In this document: piece by piece, positions 23,446 to 33,211 of the stretch
Layout of the letters: the number at the start of each line of letters is the position of its first letter
How positions within the stretch are numbered: the stretch's first letter is position 1
Virus record (IMG/VR): IMGVR_UViG_3300037585_002041
Span: 1 to 48,026 of that record
DNA length: 48,026 nt
Source: a virus
Direction: 5' to 3' (one strand)
Program-made: the position numbers and the translations under genes
Notes under the pieces: generated by a model
What the model saw: the letters and a program-made list of their open reading frames with translations, nothing else
Told to the model about the DNA's origin: nothing
Database searches by the model: none

Positions 23446-23480
23446 AAGAGTGAGATTTAAACGTCTCACTCTTTTTTTTT
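23446..23480 (+). terminator. Strong intrinsic terminator
   Basis: AAGAGTGAGA (23446-23455) and TCTCACTCTT (23464-23473) form a perfect 10-bp stem with an 8-base loop, followed by a T-run to 23480. It closes the 432-aa structural gene unit; the next promoter-like element begins 10 bases later. Confidence 0.92.
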
Positions 23481-23490
23481 ATTATATATT

Positions 23491-23508
23491 TTTTGTATAT
23501 TATTAGTG
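23491..23508 (+). promoter_or_regulatory. Promoter-like element TTTTGTATATTATTAGTG
   Basis: It shares 16 identical bases with the element at 16372-16387. It lies right after a strong terminator and 33 bases before the next start codon (23541), which makes a promoter role likely. Confidence 0.65.
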
Positions 23509-23540
23509 AAGAGTAGTCCTATTTTAAATAAATAAATGAT

Positions 23541-24182
23541 ATGGCAAATAAACATATACTTAGCCTTGAGGTCCCTACAGTAGCAAACTGTGAGATTTTT
23601 AGGGTTAAAGACACAAGTCAATACACAGATAGTTTATATGTAGATTGTGGAGAATTACTTATAACTCCACCAGGTTTTAACCAAGGAAATCTAATAAAAG
23701 TTCAACCAGGTTTTGATCTAGCAATAAACTCATGTTCACTAGGAATTCAAACAGCAGGTTGTACAGGGACATCACAATCAGGCCAATTAACTTCAACTGT
23801 AGATGCATGTGGTAATACAGTAACTACTGTTGCAGCAAACGCATTAACTGGATCAAGTAGTAGAGCTGCTATTCCAGATGGAATATATGTAATAAGATAT
23901 AGTGTAGCTCCTAATGATAGAACTTATGTTGAATATAATCACTTAAGAATTACAGGGATTATGAAATCATACTATAAGAAACTTTGTGATATGGATATAA
24001 CACCATGTGAACCAAAGAGTAAACAAAAAGATTTATATAGAGAATTAAATTTCATTAGATTGATGATTGATGCAGCAAAAGCAAAAGTTGAATATTGCCA
24101 GAGTCCAAATGAAGGAATGCAACTCTATGATTATGCAAAGAAAAAATTAGAAAAAATCACTTGTAGTAACGAGTGTTGTTAA
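23541..24182 (+). CDS. Structural protein of the tail/fibre region, unknown role
   Basis: A 213-aa protein. The N-terminal half is beta-rich with several Cys (LYVDCGELLITPPGFNQGNL). Around residue 118 is PDGIYVIRYSVAPNDRTYVE, a phrase I associate with conserved proteins of marine Bacteroidetes phages. The C-terminal third is helical with KAKVEYCQSPNEGMQLYDYA and a CSNECC end. It is first in the unit with the large surface proteins and may serve as their base or adaptor. Function not established. Confidence 0.55.
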   Translation: MANKHILSLEVPTVANCEIFRVKDTSQYTDSLYVDCGELLITPPGFNQGNLIKVQPGFDLAINSCSLGIQTAGCTGTSQSGQLTSTVDACGNTVTTVAANALTGSSSRAAIPDGIYVIRYSVAPNDRTYVEYNHLRITGIMKSYYKKLCDMDITPCEPKSKQKDLYRELNFIRLMIDAAKAKVEYCQSPNEGMQLYDYAKKKLEKITCSNECC

Positions 24183-24200
24183 ATATAAAACCAAGAGAAT

Positions 24201-24386
24201 ATGAAATGCACACATTGTGATAAAACAATAGGATGTGGATGTAACAAAGCAGTTGCTGGTGATGGATCTACAGTATGTAAAGGATGTTTAAATGTATATA
24301 ATCAGACATTAACTTCAACTACTACTACTACTACCACACCATTTAATCCAGGAGTAGTTGTTATTCCTCCTACAACAGCAAGATAA
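24201..24386 (+). CDS. Small Cys-rich protein with poly-Thr linker
   Basis: A 61-aa protein with a probable zinc ribbon: CTHCDKTIGCGCNK (3-16) and CKGCLN (27-32). A linker TSTTTTTTT and a Pro-rich end PFNPGVVVIPPTTAR follow. Zinc ribbon plus a stiff Thr linker, sitting between virion-surface genes with spacings of 18 and 5 bases, suggests a small attachment or accessory virion part. No family is known to me. Confidence 0.55.
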   Translation: MKCTHCDKTIGCGCNKAVAGDGSTVCKGCLNVYNQTLTSTTTTTTTPFNPGVVVIPPTTAR

Positions 24387-24391
24387 AAAAT

Positions 24392-27300
24392 ATGGCAACT
24401 TCACCTACATTATGTTTAAGTGGTACTAGCGTTGGAAAATGTAATATACAACATTCATATAGTTGCGGACCTCTAGCAGGAGGTGGTTATGGTGTGAGTG
24501 TAAATTTAGTATTTGATCAGAATGTACATCATGTTTCAATTAATAACAATGGTGTTATAGATAACAGTCAATATGTTAATCATTCTAGTATGAATGCTAA
24601 TTATGTTGTTCAAGCAACACAAACTGGTTCTAATCCTACAACATGGGGAACAGTAGCTTGGCAATGGATATGTGATCCTTTTACTCAAGTATCAGTATTT
24701 AGTGGTTATGGTGATCCAATGCCATGGCATCAAGATTGCCATAGTACTGTAACTACATTACCTTATGATAATATATATATTTATTATAAAGGAGGAAGAG
24801 AGTATTATAAAACTGATATTCAAACCCAATATTGGGGGATAATGGCATGGTTACAAAATCAAGGTTGGGTTGACGCTACTACAGGACTATATACTTCACA
24901 AGCAGGAAATGTATATCATACTATGATTGGAGGTGGGGGAGAACGTTGGTTAGACTGGGCTACCTCAGCATATACAGGTCTGTTAAATAATGCTGGAACA
25001 AATATAAATTGGCCTGGTGCTCCAAGTAATCATCCAAATGGAGATTGTGATACAACTGGATGGGATGAATATGGTACTAGTTTTGCTGCAGGTGCAGTAG
25101 GTGATGTAATTGATTGGTCACATAATACTAGTGGAGTTTATGACTTTTATTCTAGTACTAATGCAGGTTTAACAACATCTGCAACATCAACTGGTAATAC
25201 AATTACTTCTTTAGGATTACCTCCTGCAGCAGGAGCATCTGATAGAGTTTTAATTGTAGTTTTAAATGATGATTCTGACTGTGCTTATCATGGTGCAAAG
25301 TCAGTAGCTAGTGCAACTATTAATGGTGTTACTTATCAAGGTTGTATTGATTTTAATGGAAATTGTGGAACTGGTGGTGATATAGTTAATGATGGTTATC
25401 AAGGAGCATGGAAAGCAGATCATGTTTCTCACTTGGCTGCATTAACTACTCATATAGGTGGAGGTGGAACTCATAATGGAGTAAATTGGCCAACAATGCC
25501 AATGGGTGATATGTCACAACCTAAAGATCACAGTTATATATTACATGTTGCAGCATCTATTACTAGTGGTAATAAAACTGTACCAGATGGTACATTTACA
25601 GCAGGTTGTCCAAAATATCATCCAACTATATCAAATGGTATGTGGGATCCTACAGGACTTCCAACATTTAATATGCCTCCTGGTGCAACAGCTAATGGTC
25701 ATCCTTGTATAAGAGTGTTAGAAAATAGTAATCCTTATGTAGCTGCTGGTGCAGGTATGTTAGATCAAAATGGTTGGACTTTCCCTAAATTATTTGGAGG
25801 TAGTGAATTTAGTCTTTATTCATCTCCAGGTACTATAACTCAACCAGGTTTACCTGGAGGAACTTATGTCATTCCTGCATTTGAAGTACAAATTCAAGAA
25901 ACATTAGTAAATGATTTTGGTATAGGTGGTGGAAGTAGTGTTTCTTGTACCCCTCCATCAGATTGTATAACTGTACAAGCAGTAGATATAGTAACAGGTG
26001 CACTTCTACCAAATATTGATATTGAATTTGGTGCATTAGGTACACAAACAACAAACGCAGCAGGTTATGCATTTTTTAATAATGTATTACCAGGAACACA
26101 TTATTTATTTGGAGATCCTTTTGTAACTACTGGTCAATGTTTTGAATGGTTATTACAAGTAAAAGTTGGAACATGTCAAGTAACACCAGATATAGACTGT
26201 GAGTGTGGATGTGATGACCCAAGTGCTACTAATTATAATCCTAGTGCAAATTATTATGATCCTAATGAATGTCCTTGTGTATATGATGTATATGGTTGTA
26301 CAGACCCAACAGCATGTAATTACAACTCACTAGCTACTATTGATGATGGTACATGTTGTTACCCTGGTTGTATGGACCCTACTGCCCCTAATTATAATGC
26401 AACTGCATGTTGTGATGATGGAAGCTGTGAAGAGTCAGTACCTCCTTGTGATATAGCTTATGGACAAAATGATCCAGCAGAACATTTAACAGATGTAGAT
26501 ATTAAAAGAATTGAAACAGAAGCTTTATTTGCAAATGATATATATAAACATTTTCAAGCAATGAGGTTTGGTATGACTAGCCCGTGTATAAATACTATAG
26601 ATAGAAGAACAGCAGAGAAATACTTATGTTATTGGGAAGATAAAAAAGAAAAAGAATATACAGGTTTAGCATTTGAAAGAGAAGTGTTTAAACCAGAAGA
26701 ACCTGGAACAGTGCCAGATTCAGGAACATATCCATCTTGGGTAGATCCTTTATGTGGACTTACTGAAAAAGGTAAATTAACAGTTTATTTCTTTTATGAT
26801 GGTACTTCATTAGGTCAAGCACAGGTTAAAGCTATTCATGCAACAACAGAGTTGTGGATACAAACATTAGTGGGTCAAGGTTTTACAGGTGATCATTATC
26901 ATACTATTGTACATGGAGAAAGATGGATAGATTGGGCTACTTGTGCAATCACAGGTGAATTTAATAATGCAGGAAAAAATTGTACACCTGCAGGTACACA
27001 ATCATTAAACCCACCATGTACAGGAACTAGTGAAGCAGCATGTAGAGGTGGTTGTTATGCAATGTCAGAATTTGCTACAGGAGAATGTGGATGTCATCAG
27101 AATGGTTCTTTTAATACTAATCCAACTGTTATTATTCAAGATTGGGCACAAAATGGTGATTGTCAAACTGTATGGCATGATGCAGCAGTAGCAGGAACAA
27201 CATGTGATTTATTTACAGCTCCAAATTACACACCTATAGGAACATCAGTAACATGGGGTGGTCCTCCTCCTGCTTGTTCTACAGAACAAGTATTAGTAGT

Positions 27301-28792
27301 ATGTTTTGCAGATGAAACAGAAACAAATTATAATAAGGTTGCTAATGATATTGATGCTATGTGTTATCATCAAGGTGGTTCATTAGGTGGTGGTATTGGA
27401 GATTGGAATATTGCTACAGTTAGTGGAAGTCCTTCTCCAGCATATAAAGCAGATTATGATAAGTATTTAGAAACTTACAGTAATTTTACATCAAGATCTT
27501 GTAATCATGAAATGAGTTGTTTCTTATATCCATCATATCCTAATCAGGTTTGGAGTCCACATAAACCATTTCCATTACATGCTTTAGGAGCTATATCTAG
27601 TGGTAATAAAGCTACACCTGATGGAACATGGAATACAGGAACAGCTCCAACTAATGCAATAAGTCCAATGACTGCTGCTGAACTTAGTAATCCATATTGG
27701 ACAGAACCTAATCCAAATAATTTAGTTTCTGGTTATGGTGGTCTTGATGGTTTTGGATGGGGTGTTAATGTAGCACAAGTAGCTTTTACAGATAGTATAT
27801 TTACAAATGATTTAAATGCATTTTTTAACTTAAATCTTTATCAATGTGATGATAATGAATGTTTAGTGTTTGATGTTGTAAATCAAGATGGTAATCCAGT
27901 AGAAGATTATCAAATATATTTAGATGGTAAAGATGTTGGTAAAACAAATGAGATTGGAAGATATACTCATATAATACCTAAAGCATCAGTTAATACTGAT
28001 CATACGGCACAATTATGTGAATGTTTCAAAACATCAGGAGAGTGTGCACAACAAAGAATAAAAATAACAGCAACAGAATTATGTCCTGATATAACTTGTA
28101 CTACGCCTGATCCACAATGTACATGTAATGCACCAGGTAATTTACAAGTTACAAGTCTTACTGATAACTCAGTTACATTAGTTTGGTCAGCAACAACTAC
28201 AACAGAAACTTCAGTAACATATGATGTAAGATATAGAGCTGTAAATATTACTACTCCTAATACATGGACAGAAGTTAATGGTATAACTAATAAATATTAT
28301 GCATTAACAGGGTTAACTGCAGAAACTAAATATGAATTCCAAGTAAGAGGTGAATGTCTTGATGCAGATGGAATTGTTAAGAAAACTTCAGAATGGAACG
28401 CATTACAACAATTTACAACTAATGGCATATGTCCTCAGATTGAAGGTTTATTAGCAATATGTGATACTGCAACTAAATTTAAACTTGGATGGCAACTTAC
28501 TGCTATAAATACTTTAAGCCCAACATCTTCAAATGGTACATGGGGTATTATATGGGGTACTGATGCAAATATAACATATACTGGTGGAACTCCAACAGGT
28601 GGTGGTATGACTACTACTACCATGGTTCCAGGTAATGCAGCCACATATCCAGCAGCTGGAGTAGTAGATACAATAATAACTGAAAATGCAACACCATTAG
28701 CAGCAGCAACAACTTATTATTGGAGAGCATATATTAACATGACTGGATGTGGTGTGATACAGTCAGAAATAAAATCATTTAGCACTGCTTAA
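24392..28792 (+). CDS. Large modular surface protein: two vWA-like modules, Ig-like, GCxDPxAxNYN repeats, FN3
   Basis: A 1466-aa virion adhesin candidate. Modules in order: N-terminal beta region (about 1-125); vWA-like module A (about 128-500; GERWLDWAT at 183-191, RVLIVVLNDD near 285); Ig/carboxypeptidase-regulatory-like domain (about 512-600); three GCxDPxAxNYN repeats (about 605-682, Cys/Asp-rich, probably Ca2+-binding); helical spacer (688-760); vWA-like module B (about 790-1130; FFYDGTSLG with Asp803, GERWIDWAT at 842-850); a second Ig-like domain (1150-1240); two FN3 domains (1250-1466). FN3 and vWA folds commonly bind carbohydrate or protein, so receptor binding or virion decoration is likely. 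It has no signal peptide, as expected for a virion part. Confidence 0.7.
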   Translation: MATSPTLCLSGTSVGKCNIQHSYSCGPLAGGGYGVSVNLVFDQNVHHVSINNNGVIDNSQYVNHSSMNANYVVQATQTGSNPTTWGTVAWQWICDPFTQVSVFSGYGDPMPWHQDCHSTVTTLPYDNIYIYYKGGREYYKTDIQTQYWGIMAWLQNQGWVDATTGLYTSQAGNVYHTMIGGGGERWLDWATSAYTGLLNNAGTNINWPGAPSNHPNGDCDTTGWDEYGTSFAAGAVGDVIDWSHNTSGVYDFYSSTNAGLTTSATSTGNTITSLGLPPAAGASDRVLIVVLNDDSDCAYHGAKSVASATINGVTYQGCIDFNGNCGTGGDIVNDGYQGAWKADHVSHLAALTTHIGGGGTHNGVNWPTMPMGDMSQPKDHSYILHVAASITSGNKTVPDGTFTAGCPKYHPTISNGMWDPTGLPTFNMPPGATANGHPCIRVLENSNPYVAAGAGMLDQNGWTFPKLFGGSEFSLYSSPGTITQPGLPGGTYVIPAFEVQIQETLVNDFGIGGGSSVSCTPPSDCITVQAVDIVTGALLPNIDIEFGALGTQTTNAAGYAFFNNVLPGTHYLFGDPFVTTGQCFEWLLQVKVGTCQVTPDIDCECGCDDPSATNYNPSANYYDPNECPCVYDVYGCTDPTACNYNSLATIDDGTCCYPGCMDPTAPNYNATACCDDGSCEESVPPCDIAYGQNDPAEHLTDVDIKRIETEALFANDIYKHFQAMRFGMTSPCINTIDRRTAEKYLCYWEDKKEKEYTGLAFEREVFKPEEPGTVPDSGTYPSWVDPLCGLTEKGKLTVYFFYDGTSLGQAQVKAIHATTELWIQTLVGQGFTGDHYHTIVHGERWIDWATCAITGEFNNAGKNCTPAGTQSLNPPCTGTSEAACRGGCYAMSEFATGECGCHQNGSFNTNPTVIIQDWAQNGDCQTVWHDAAVAGTTCDLFTAPNYTPIGTSVTWGGPPPACSTEQVLVVCFADETETNYNKVANDIDAMCYHQGGSLGGGIGDWNIATVSGSPSPAYKADYDKYLETYSNFTSRSCNHEMSCFLYPSYPNQVWSPHKPFPLHALGAISSGNKATPDGTWNTGTAPTNAISPMTAAELSNPYWTEPNPNNLVSGYGGLDGFGWGVNVAQVAFTDSIFTNDLNAFFNLNLYQCDDNECLVFDVVNQDGNPVEDYQIYLDGKDVGKTNEIGRYTHIIPKASVNTDHTAQLCECFKTSGECAQQRIKITATELCPDITCTTPDPQCTCNAPGNLQVTSLTDNSVTLVWSATTTTETSVTYDVRYRAVNITTPNTWTEVNGITNKYYALTGLTAETKYEFQVRGECLDADGIVKKTSEWNALQQFTTNGICPQIEGLLAICDTATKFKLGWQLTAINTLSPTSSNGTWGIIWGTDANITYTGGTPTGGGMTTTTMVPGNAATYPAAGVVDTIITENATPLAAATTYYWRAYINMTGCGVIQSEIKSFSTA
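26206..26440 (+). repeat. GC[TM]DPxAxNYN coding repeats (three copies)
   Basis: Three consecutive units of the form C-D/T/M-D-P-[ST]-A-x-N-Y-N-x-x-A-x-x-D-D/P-x-x-C lie within the 1466-aa protein (about residues 605-682). Such units are typical of secreted and surface proteins of marine Bacteroidetes and some phages. They point to shared evolution with host surface proteins. Confidence 0.75.
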
Positions 28793-28811
28793 CTTGGTTA
28801 ATAAATAAAAC

Positions 28812-28824
28812 TTTTGTATATTAT
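28812..28824 (+). promoter_or_regulatory. Promoter-like element before second surface gene
   Basis: TTTTGTATATTAT shares the core with the elements at 16372 and 23491. It lies in the 63-base gap after the 1466-aa gene, 32 bases before the ATG at 28856. Confidence 0.55.
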
Positions 28825-28855
28825 AATGTATAGTGGTAAAAACAAATATTAAATT

Positions 28856-31800
28856 ATGATCCCTTATAACTCTAATAAATCTGGAGGATGTAACAATGTT
28901 TCATCCAATTGTGTAGTTTGGCAAGGCCCAGACTTACCATGTATTGATCTATGTCACGGTGACACAATTAGTGATGTAATAGCAAAATTATGTGAAGAAC
29001 TAGTAGAATTATCTAAACTTCCAGGAGGAAGTGGATCAGGTGGTCATACTATGCAAATGTCTAGAATAAATCAGACTGGTTTAGAAAATCAATCTGGTCA
29101 AGCAGCTCAACCAGCAACAAATGAAACAGAACTTACTAATTTAATTATTGCAAATGTTGTTCAAGCACGTCAAGCAAATCAATCTGAATTTGGTTCAGGA
29201 GATGTTTTAACAACTCCTATTACTTTACCAACATCAATGCAGTATACAGATCCTAATACATCTTCAATTGTAAGAGCATTACCATTACAACAATATGCAG
29301 AATTAGTAGGAACAAGAATTACAAACACGGTAGCTGAAGTTACAACGTTACAAGGACAAGTAGGAAGTCATGAAGGAAGAATTGTTCAATTAGAAAATTC
29401 AGATAGAAAAAGAAAAACAAATCCTACAGAGAAACAAATAATAACAACATGTGTTGGAGATAAAGGAAGATTAACAAATGTAAGTACAGCATTATCACAA
29501 GTTGAAAAAGCATTTTGTGGATTACAAACAGGAACAGGAGCACAAGCTGATCTAGCATCATCTATAGGTTATCAGGGAGCATCTATGGCTAGTGCTAAAA
29601 GATTAAATGGAGCAGGAGATTTAGGAACATATGTTGGTTTTGTAACTAGTCCTCAAAATTTAGCACAATCATTTACAAATGCATGGATAGTACTTAATGA
29701 TGTAAGAGCAGCTGTTGAGTCATTAATTGATGATGTAGTTCCAACTGCATGTGCAGATATTGTTTATGGATTCTTTGGTAATGTAGTTGGTACTCCAGGT
29801 GCAGCAACTGGTATTAATATGAATTTTACAGAATCTTCTATTCCATCAACTTTTTATGATTGTGATAGATCTCAAGGTTCTAAGATTACTGTAACAGATG
29901 ATGCAGGAAGTACACAAACATTTCATAAACAAATACATCAATTACAGACTACTCAAAATGGTACAACATTAACTTTATCATCATTAGATGCAGCAAGTAC
30001 AAATTATACAGTTACAACTGCTTTCTGCTTTACAAATGGTGTAGGTACAGAATGTGCTAATACTATAACTAAAACATTAACCGCTACAAATATATGCCCA
30101 ACATTGACACTAGGAACTCCAGGATTAACATCCATATCATGGACAGTAGATGCAGGTTATTTACCAAATAATTATACTGCAGCTATTGTATTAACTAATT
30201 CACAAGGTTCAACAATTGCAAGTCAAATGGGAAATCCTCCAATTGGAAGTGGTTGGACAGGATCCTTTACAGGATTAACAGAAGGACAACAATATCAACT
30301 TCAAATATACTATGGTCCATGGAATCCAGCTGCAATGAGTCTACAAGGAATGACTCCATGCCCAGCTCATACATTTACTACACAAGGAACAACTTGTGCA
30401 GATAATAAAATATTAGCAGCAGCATTTAAATCAACTCCAGCTGATCTACAATATTCAACTGCAGGATCATTTGTAGCTATGGCTTGTGATGATGTAAGAA
30501 ATCCAGGTGCATCTATGGGAGATATTTATATAGCTGGATTTACAACTGCAGATGGGGAAGTTGCAGGTGTCTTAAAGAATAATACAATATGGGCAGAAAC
30601 TTTAACTCCATGTGCTTCATCTAAGATTAATTCAATAGGAGTATCAATTGATTATAATAATCCAGTTAAGTCACTTGTTACAAATGGTGTAACTACTGCA
30701 AGAACAGATGCAACAACTAACACATTAGGAGATGGATGGAGATATATGGATGGTATAACATCAACAAATGGTAAAAATTATTTTGTATATAGTGAAGTAA
30801 ATACAGATGCATCTGCAGCTCCAATTATACCACAAACATATTTCTCATGTGTTGGAGATGAAATTAATATAAGTCAAGCTGCATGGACAACATGGGTTCC
30901 ACGTTCAGATGCACAATATGCATTTGCTGCAAATTATAATTATCATATTGCTCATGGAAGTTCAGCTTCTAGTTCATCTTATAGTTATTCTGTAGGAGCA
31001 GGATCATTTGGTACAAATAGTTTTGTTCCAAATGTAGTACCTTCTGAAACACAACAGTTTACATATGCACCTTTAACAACTGGATCATTTCATAATACAG
31101 ATTCTAATACAACAAATTTAACTATAGGTTCTAAAAGTAGTGGTGATTATATGTCTTCTTTTTCAAGAGGATTTTGGTTACAAGATTTAACTACAGATAT
31201 TGTTGTATTTATTGATACAGATCAATATACAACTGCAGAAGGAGCAGCTATTAAAACAGCTATGACTGCAGTACATACAGAAATAACAACTAGATATGCT
31301 GGATATACAGGTAATTTATATATTCTTCCTTTAAAATCTGATGGTGGTTTTGATGGAACAAAACAAAAAGCAGGATCTAATGCTGCATATTTATCACATC
31401 ATAAAATTATAGCATTAAGAGGAGATGGTGTAACATTAAATACTACAGGAGATTGGGGTACTATAAAACAAACATATGAATCTGGTACTTCACCAGTTGG
31501 ATGGTGGGGTAATGATGCAGCTTCACTTTCAACAAATATGATGTTATTCTCTTTTATACATCAATCTGATAAGTCTCAAGTAGGAGATACTGTTACAGAT
31601 TTATACACTACAACTACTGCAGGAGCGGCACCAGGTGCTCCAACTACAAGATTTAAAGATGATTATGATGATGTAATGAATATTCTTGTAGATAATAACA
31701 GAAATACTACAGGAGATGCAGGAACATTTAAGGGGCCATCTACATGGGCAGCTTTAGGAACTGTAACTCTTAATACAGCATATTCTACACTTGATAATGC

Positions 31801-32554
31801 AATATATAGATGTGATGGTCATTATGTAATACCTAAACAAACTGGATTACATGCAGGTACAGATGGAGATGATAAAGCATTAATAAGACAAATGATATTA
31901 GCATGTAATGCAACTGCTAATGGAACAACAGCAGCACTTACTGCAAATCAATATAACGCTTATAGATTTGGATCAGATTATTTAAATGTTGAAGCTATTG
32001 CCAATTGGAAAACTAATTTAATTACAACTGCTAATCCTTATAATGCTACGGTTACTACAACAAATAGTAATGCATTAGCTCCATTATTAAATCTTAATAT
32101 AACTGTTGTTCCTTATATGGATGGATATTTTGAAATACCAATTACAGGTGCTAATTTAAATGAACCATTTAAGAATGAATTAATTAAATTAACTTGTTTA
32201 GACTCTGTAGTAAATGCATCTGCATCACCTACAGCTGGAACAGCATCACAAATGGGAGGAGCTGGTGTTCAGTATGGAGAATCTCCAATTGCAGGAAGTA
32301 ATACTTCTGGTGGAGCATGTAATGAAGTAGCAAAAGGAGGAGCTGCTCTCCAAACATTGTTTAACTCTACAGGAGTTCAATTTGATGGAACAGTTAGATG
32401 TTATAAAACTTCTGCTGGTGCAATAGCACGTGATTTTAAAACTGAATTGATACATGATAGATGGTACGCTTTAGAGGATGGTTCAGCAGGTAAAGCTGTA
32501 TCTCAGTACTCTAGAACATATCCACATTGGAAGAATCAAACTGTATGTTCATAA
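28856..32554 (+). CDS. Large fibre-like surface protein with vWA-like region
   Basis: A 1232-aa protein. The N-terminus (NNVSSNCVVWQGPDLPCIDL then CHGDTISDVIAKLCEELV, about 13-49) looks like a particle-attachment segment. A Gln/Asn-rich helical shaft follows (about 60-320). FN3-like beta modules occupy about 325-515 (for example TLTLGTPGLTSISWTVDAGY). Around residues 780-900 a vWA-like strand and helix appear (TDIVVFIDTDQYTTAEGAAI; then HKIIALRGDG near 848). The rest is beta-rich and Thr/Ala-rich. This is the layout of a receptor-binding fibre. The vWA assignment is weaker than in the muzzle-like protein. The last 300 residues may hold the host-contacting tip. Confidence 0.6.
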   Translation: MIPYNSNKSGGCNNVSSNCVVWQGPDLPCIDLCHGDTISDVIAKLCEELVELSKLPGGSGSGGHTMQMSRINQTGLENQSGQAAQPATNETELTNLIIANVVQARQANQSEFGSGDVLTTPITLPTSMQYTDPNTSSIVRALPLQQYAELVGTRITNTVAEVTTLQGQVGSHEGRIVQLENSDRKRKTNPTEKQIITTCVGDKGRLTNVSTALSQVEKAFCGLQTGTGAQADLASSIGYQGASMASAKRLNGAGDLGTYVGFVTSPQNLAQSFTNAWIVLNDVRAAVESLIDDVVPTACADIVYGFFGNVVGTPGAATGINMNFTESSIPSTFYDCDRSQGSKITVTDDAGSTQTFHKQIHQLQTTQNGTTLTLSSLDAASTNYTVTTAFCFTNGVGTECANTITKTLTATNICPTLTLGTPGLTSISWTVDAGYLPNNYTAAIVLTNSQGSTIASQMGNPPIGSGWTGSFTGLTEGQQYQLQIYYGPWNPAAMSLQGMTPCPAHTFTTQGTTCADNKILAAAFKSTPADLQYSTAGSFVAMACDDVRNPGASMGDIYIAGFTTADGEVAGVLKNNTIWAETLTPCASSKINSIGVSIDYNNPVKSLVTNGVTTARTDATTNTLGDGWRYMDGITSTNGKNYFVYSEVNTDASAAPIIPQTYFSCVGDEINISQAAWTTWVPRSDAQYAFAANYNYHIAHGSSASSSSYSYSVGAGSFGTNSFVPNVVPSETQQFTYAPLTTGSFHNTDSNTTNLTIGSKSSGDYMSSFSRGFWLQDLTTDIVVFIDTDQYTTAEGAAIKTAMTAVHTEITTRYAGYTGNLYILPLKSDGGFDGTKQKAGSNAAYLSHHKIIALRGDGVTLNTTGDWGTIKQTYESGTSPVGWWGNDAASLSTNMMLFSFIHQSDKSQVGDTVTDLYTTTTAGAAPGAPTTRFKDDYDDVMNILVDNNRNTTGDAGTFKGPSTWAALGTVTLNTAYSTLDNAIYRCDGHYVIPKQTGLHAGTDGDDKALIRQMILACNATANGTTAALTANQYNAYRFGSDYLNVEAIANWKTNLITTANPYNATVTTTNSNALAPLLNLNITVVPYMDGYFEIPITGANLNEPFKNELIKLTCLDSVVNASASPTAGTASQMGGAGVQYGESPIAGSNTSGGACNEVAKGGAALQTLFNSTGVQFDGTVRCYKTSAGAIARDFKTELIHDRWYALEDGSAGKAVSQYSRTYPHWKNQTVCS

Positions 32555-32571
32555 TATAAAAAATAAATAAA

Positions 32572-33126
32572 ATGGGATGTAATTGTAACTCTAGTAATTG
32601 TAAATCAACACCTTGTGCATGTAAAGACACAGGATTAACAACACCTTGTGCATATTCAGAATGTACAGGAGTTAATGTTGAGGTATGTGCAGAATGTTTA
32701 TGCATGGAATGTATAACTTGGTGTCAAGATACAATTGAAGCAAAAGACTCTTCTAATAATATATTTACTATTGCAAAAGGAGAAAGACTATCAGCAATAA
32801 TGCAAAGAGTAGCATTATTCCTAAAAGATCCAAATACTGCAACTAAATCAGTACAGTATTTATATATAATTAATAAAACATCAACAACAGTAACATTAGG
32901 ATGGGCAGGTGTACCTACATCAGCAGCATCATTAAATGTAAAATATAAAGTATCAACAGCGGGTGCTTATTCTGCAGCACCAAGTGGAACAGGAGTTGCA
33001 ACATCAGCAGCATCATTTACTGTAACAGGATTATCTCCTAATACAGTATATAAATTCCAAGTTGATGCAGTTGTAGGTGGAACGCCATATGGTTCTGTAG
33101 AAACATATTGCACAACAACAATATAG
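32572..33126 (+). CDS. Cys-rich FN3 protein with fibre-type N-terminus
   Basis: A 184-aa protein. Residues 1-55 contain 14 Cys (CNCNSSNC, CACK, CAECLCMEC, WCQDTI), then a helix with AKGERLSAIMQRVALFLKDP (about 66-85), and an FN3 domain (about 92-184) with TVTLGWAG and the signature SPNTVYKFQVDAVV. The 'C..DTI..(insert)..L...' part resembles the N-terminus of the 1232-aa protein, suggesting both dock on the same partner. It is followed by a hairpin terminator, so it closes the surface-protein unit. Confidence 0.65.
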   Translation: MGCNCNSSNCKSTPCACKDTGLTTPCAYSECTGVNVEVCAECLCMECITWCQDTIEAKDSSNNIFTIAKGERLSAIMQRVALFLKDPNTATKSVQYLYIINKTSTTVTLGWAGVPTSAASLNVKYKVSTAGAYSAAPSGTGVATSAASFTVTGLSPNTVYKFQVDAVVGGTPYGSVETYCTTTI

Positions 33127-33166
33127 CAAGAGAGTAGTGTTTTGTTGGTTTTCATTGCTTGTTTGC

Positions 33167-33199
33167 AGAGAAGGTCCTATGAAAGTAGGGCCTTTTCTC
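33167..33199 (+). terminator. Hairpin terminator after surface-protein unit
   Basis: GAGAAGGTCCTA-tgaaag-TAGGGCCTTTTCTC pairs with a small bulge, lies 40 bases after the FN3 gene and ends in TTTTCTCGT. It separates the surface genes from the metallophosphoesterase unit. Its T-tract is imperfect. Confidence 0.7.
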
Positions 33200-33211
33200 G
33201 TATTATCAAAC

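Noticed and set aside
28856-32554. Intramolecular chaperone or peptidase at the fibre C-terminus
   Set aside because: The C-terminal part is Thr/Ala/Gly-rich with no recognisable catalytic triad or known chaperone motif.
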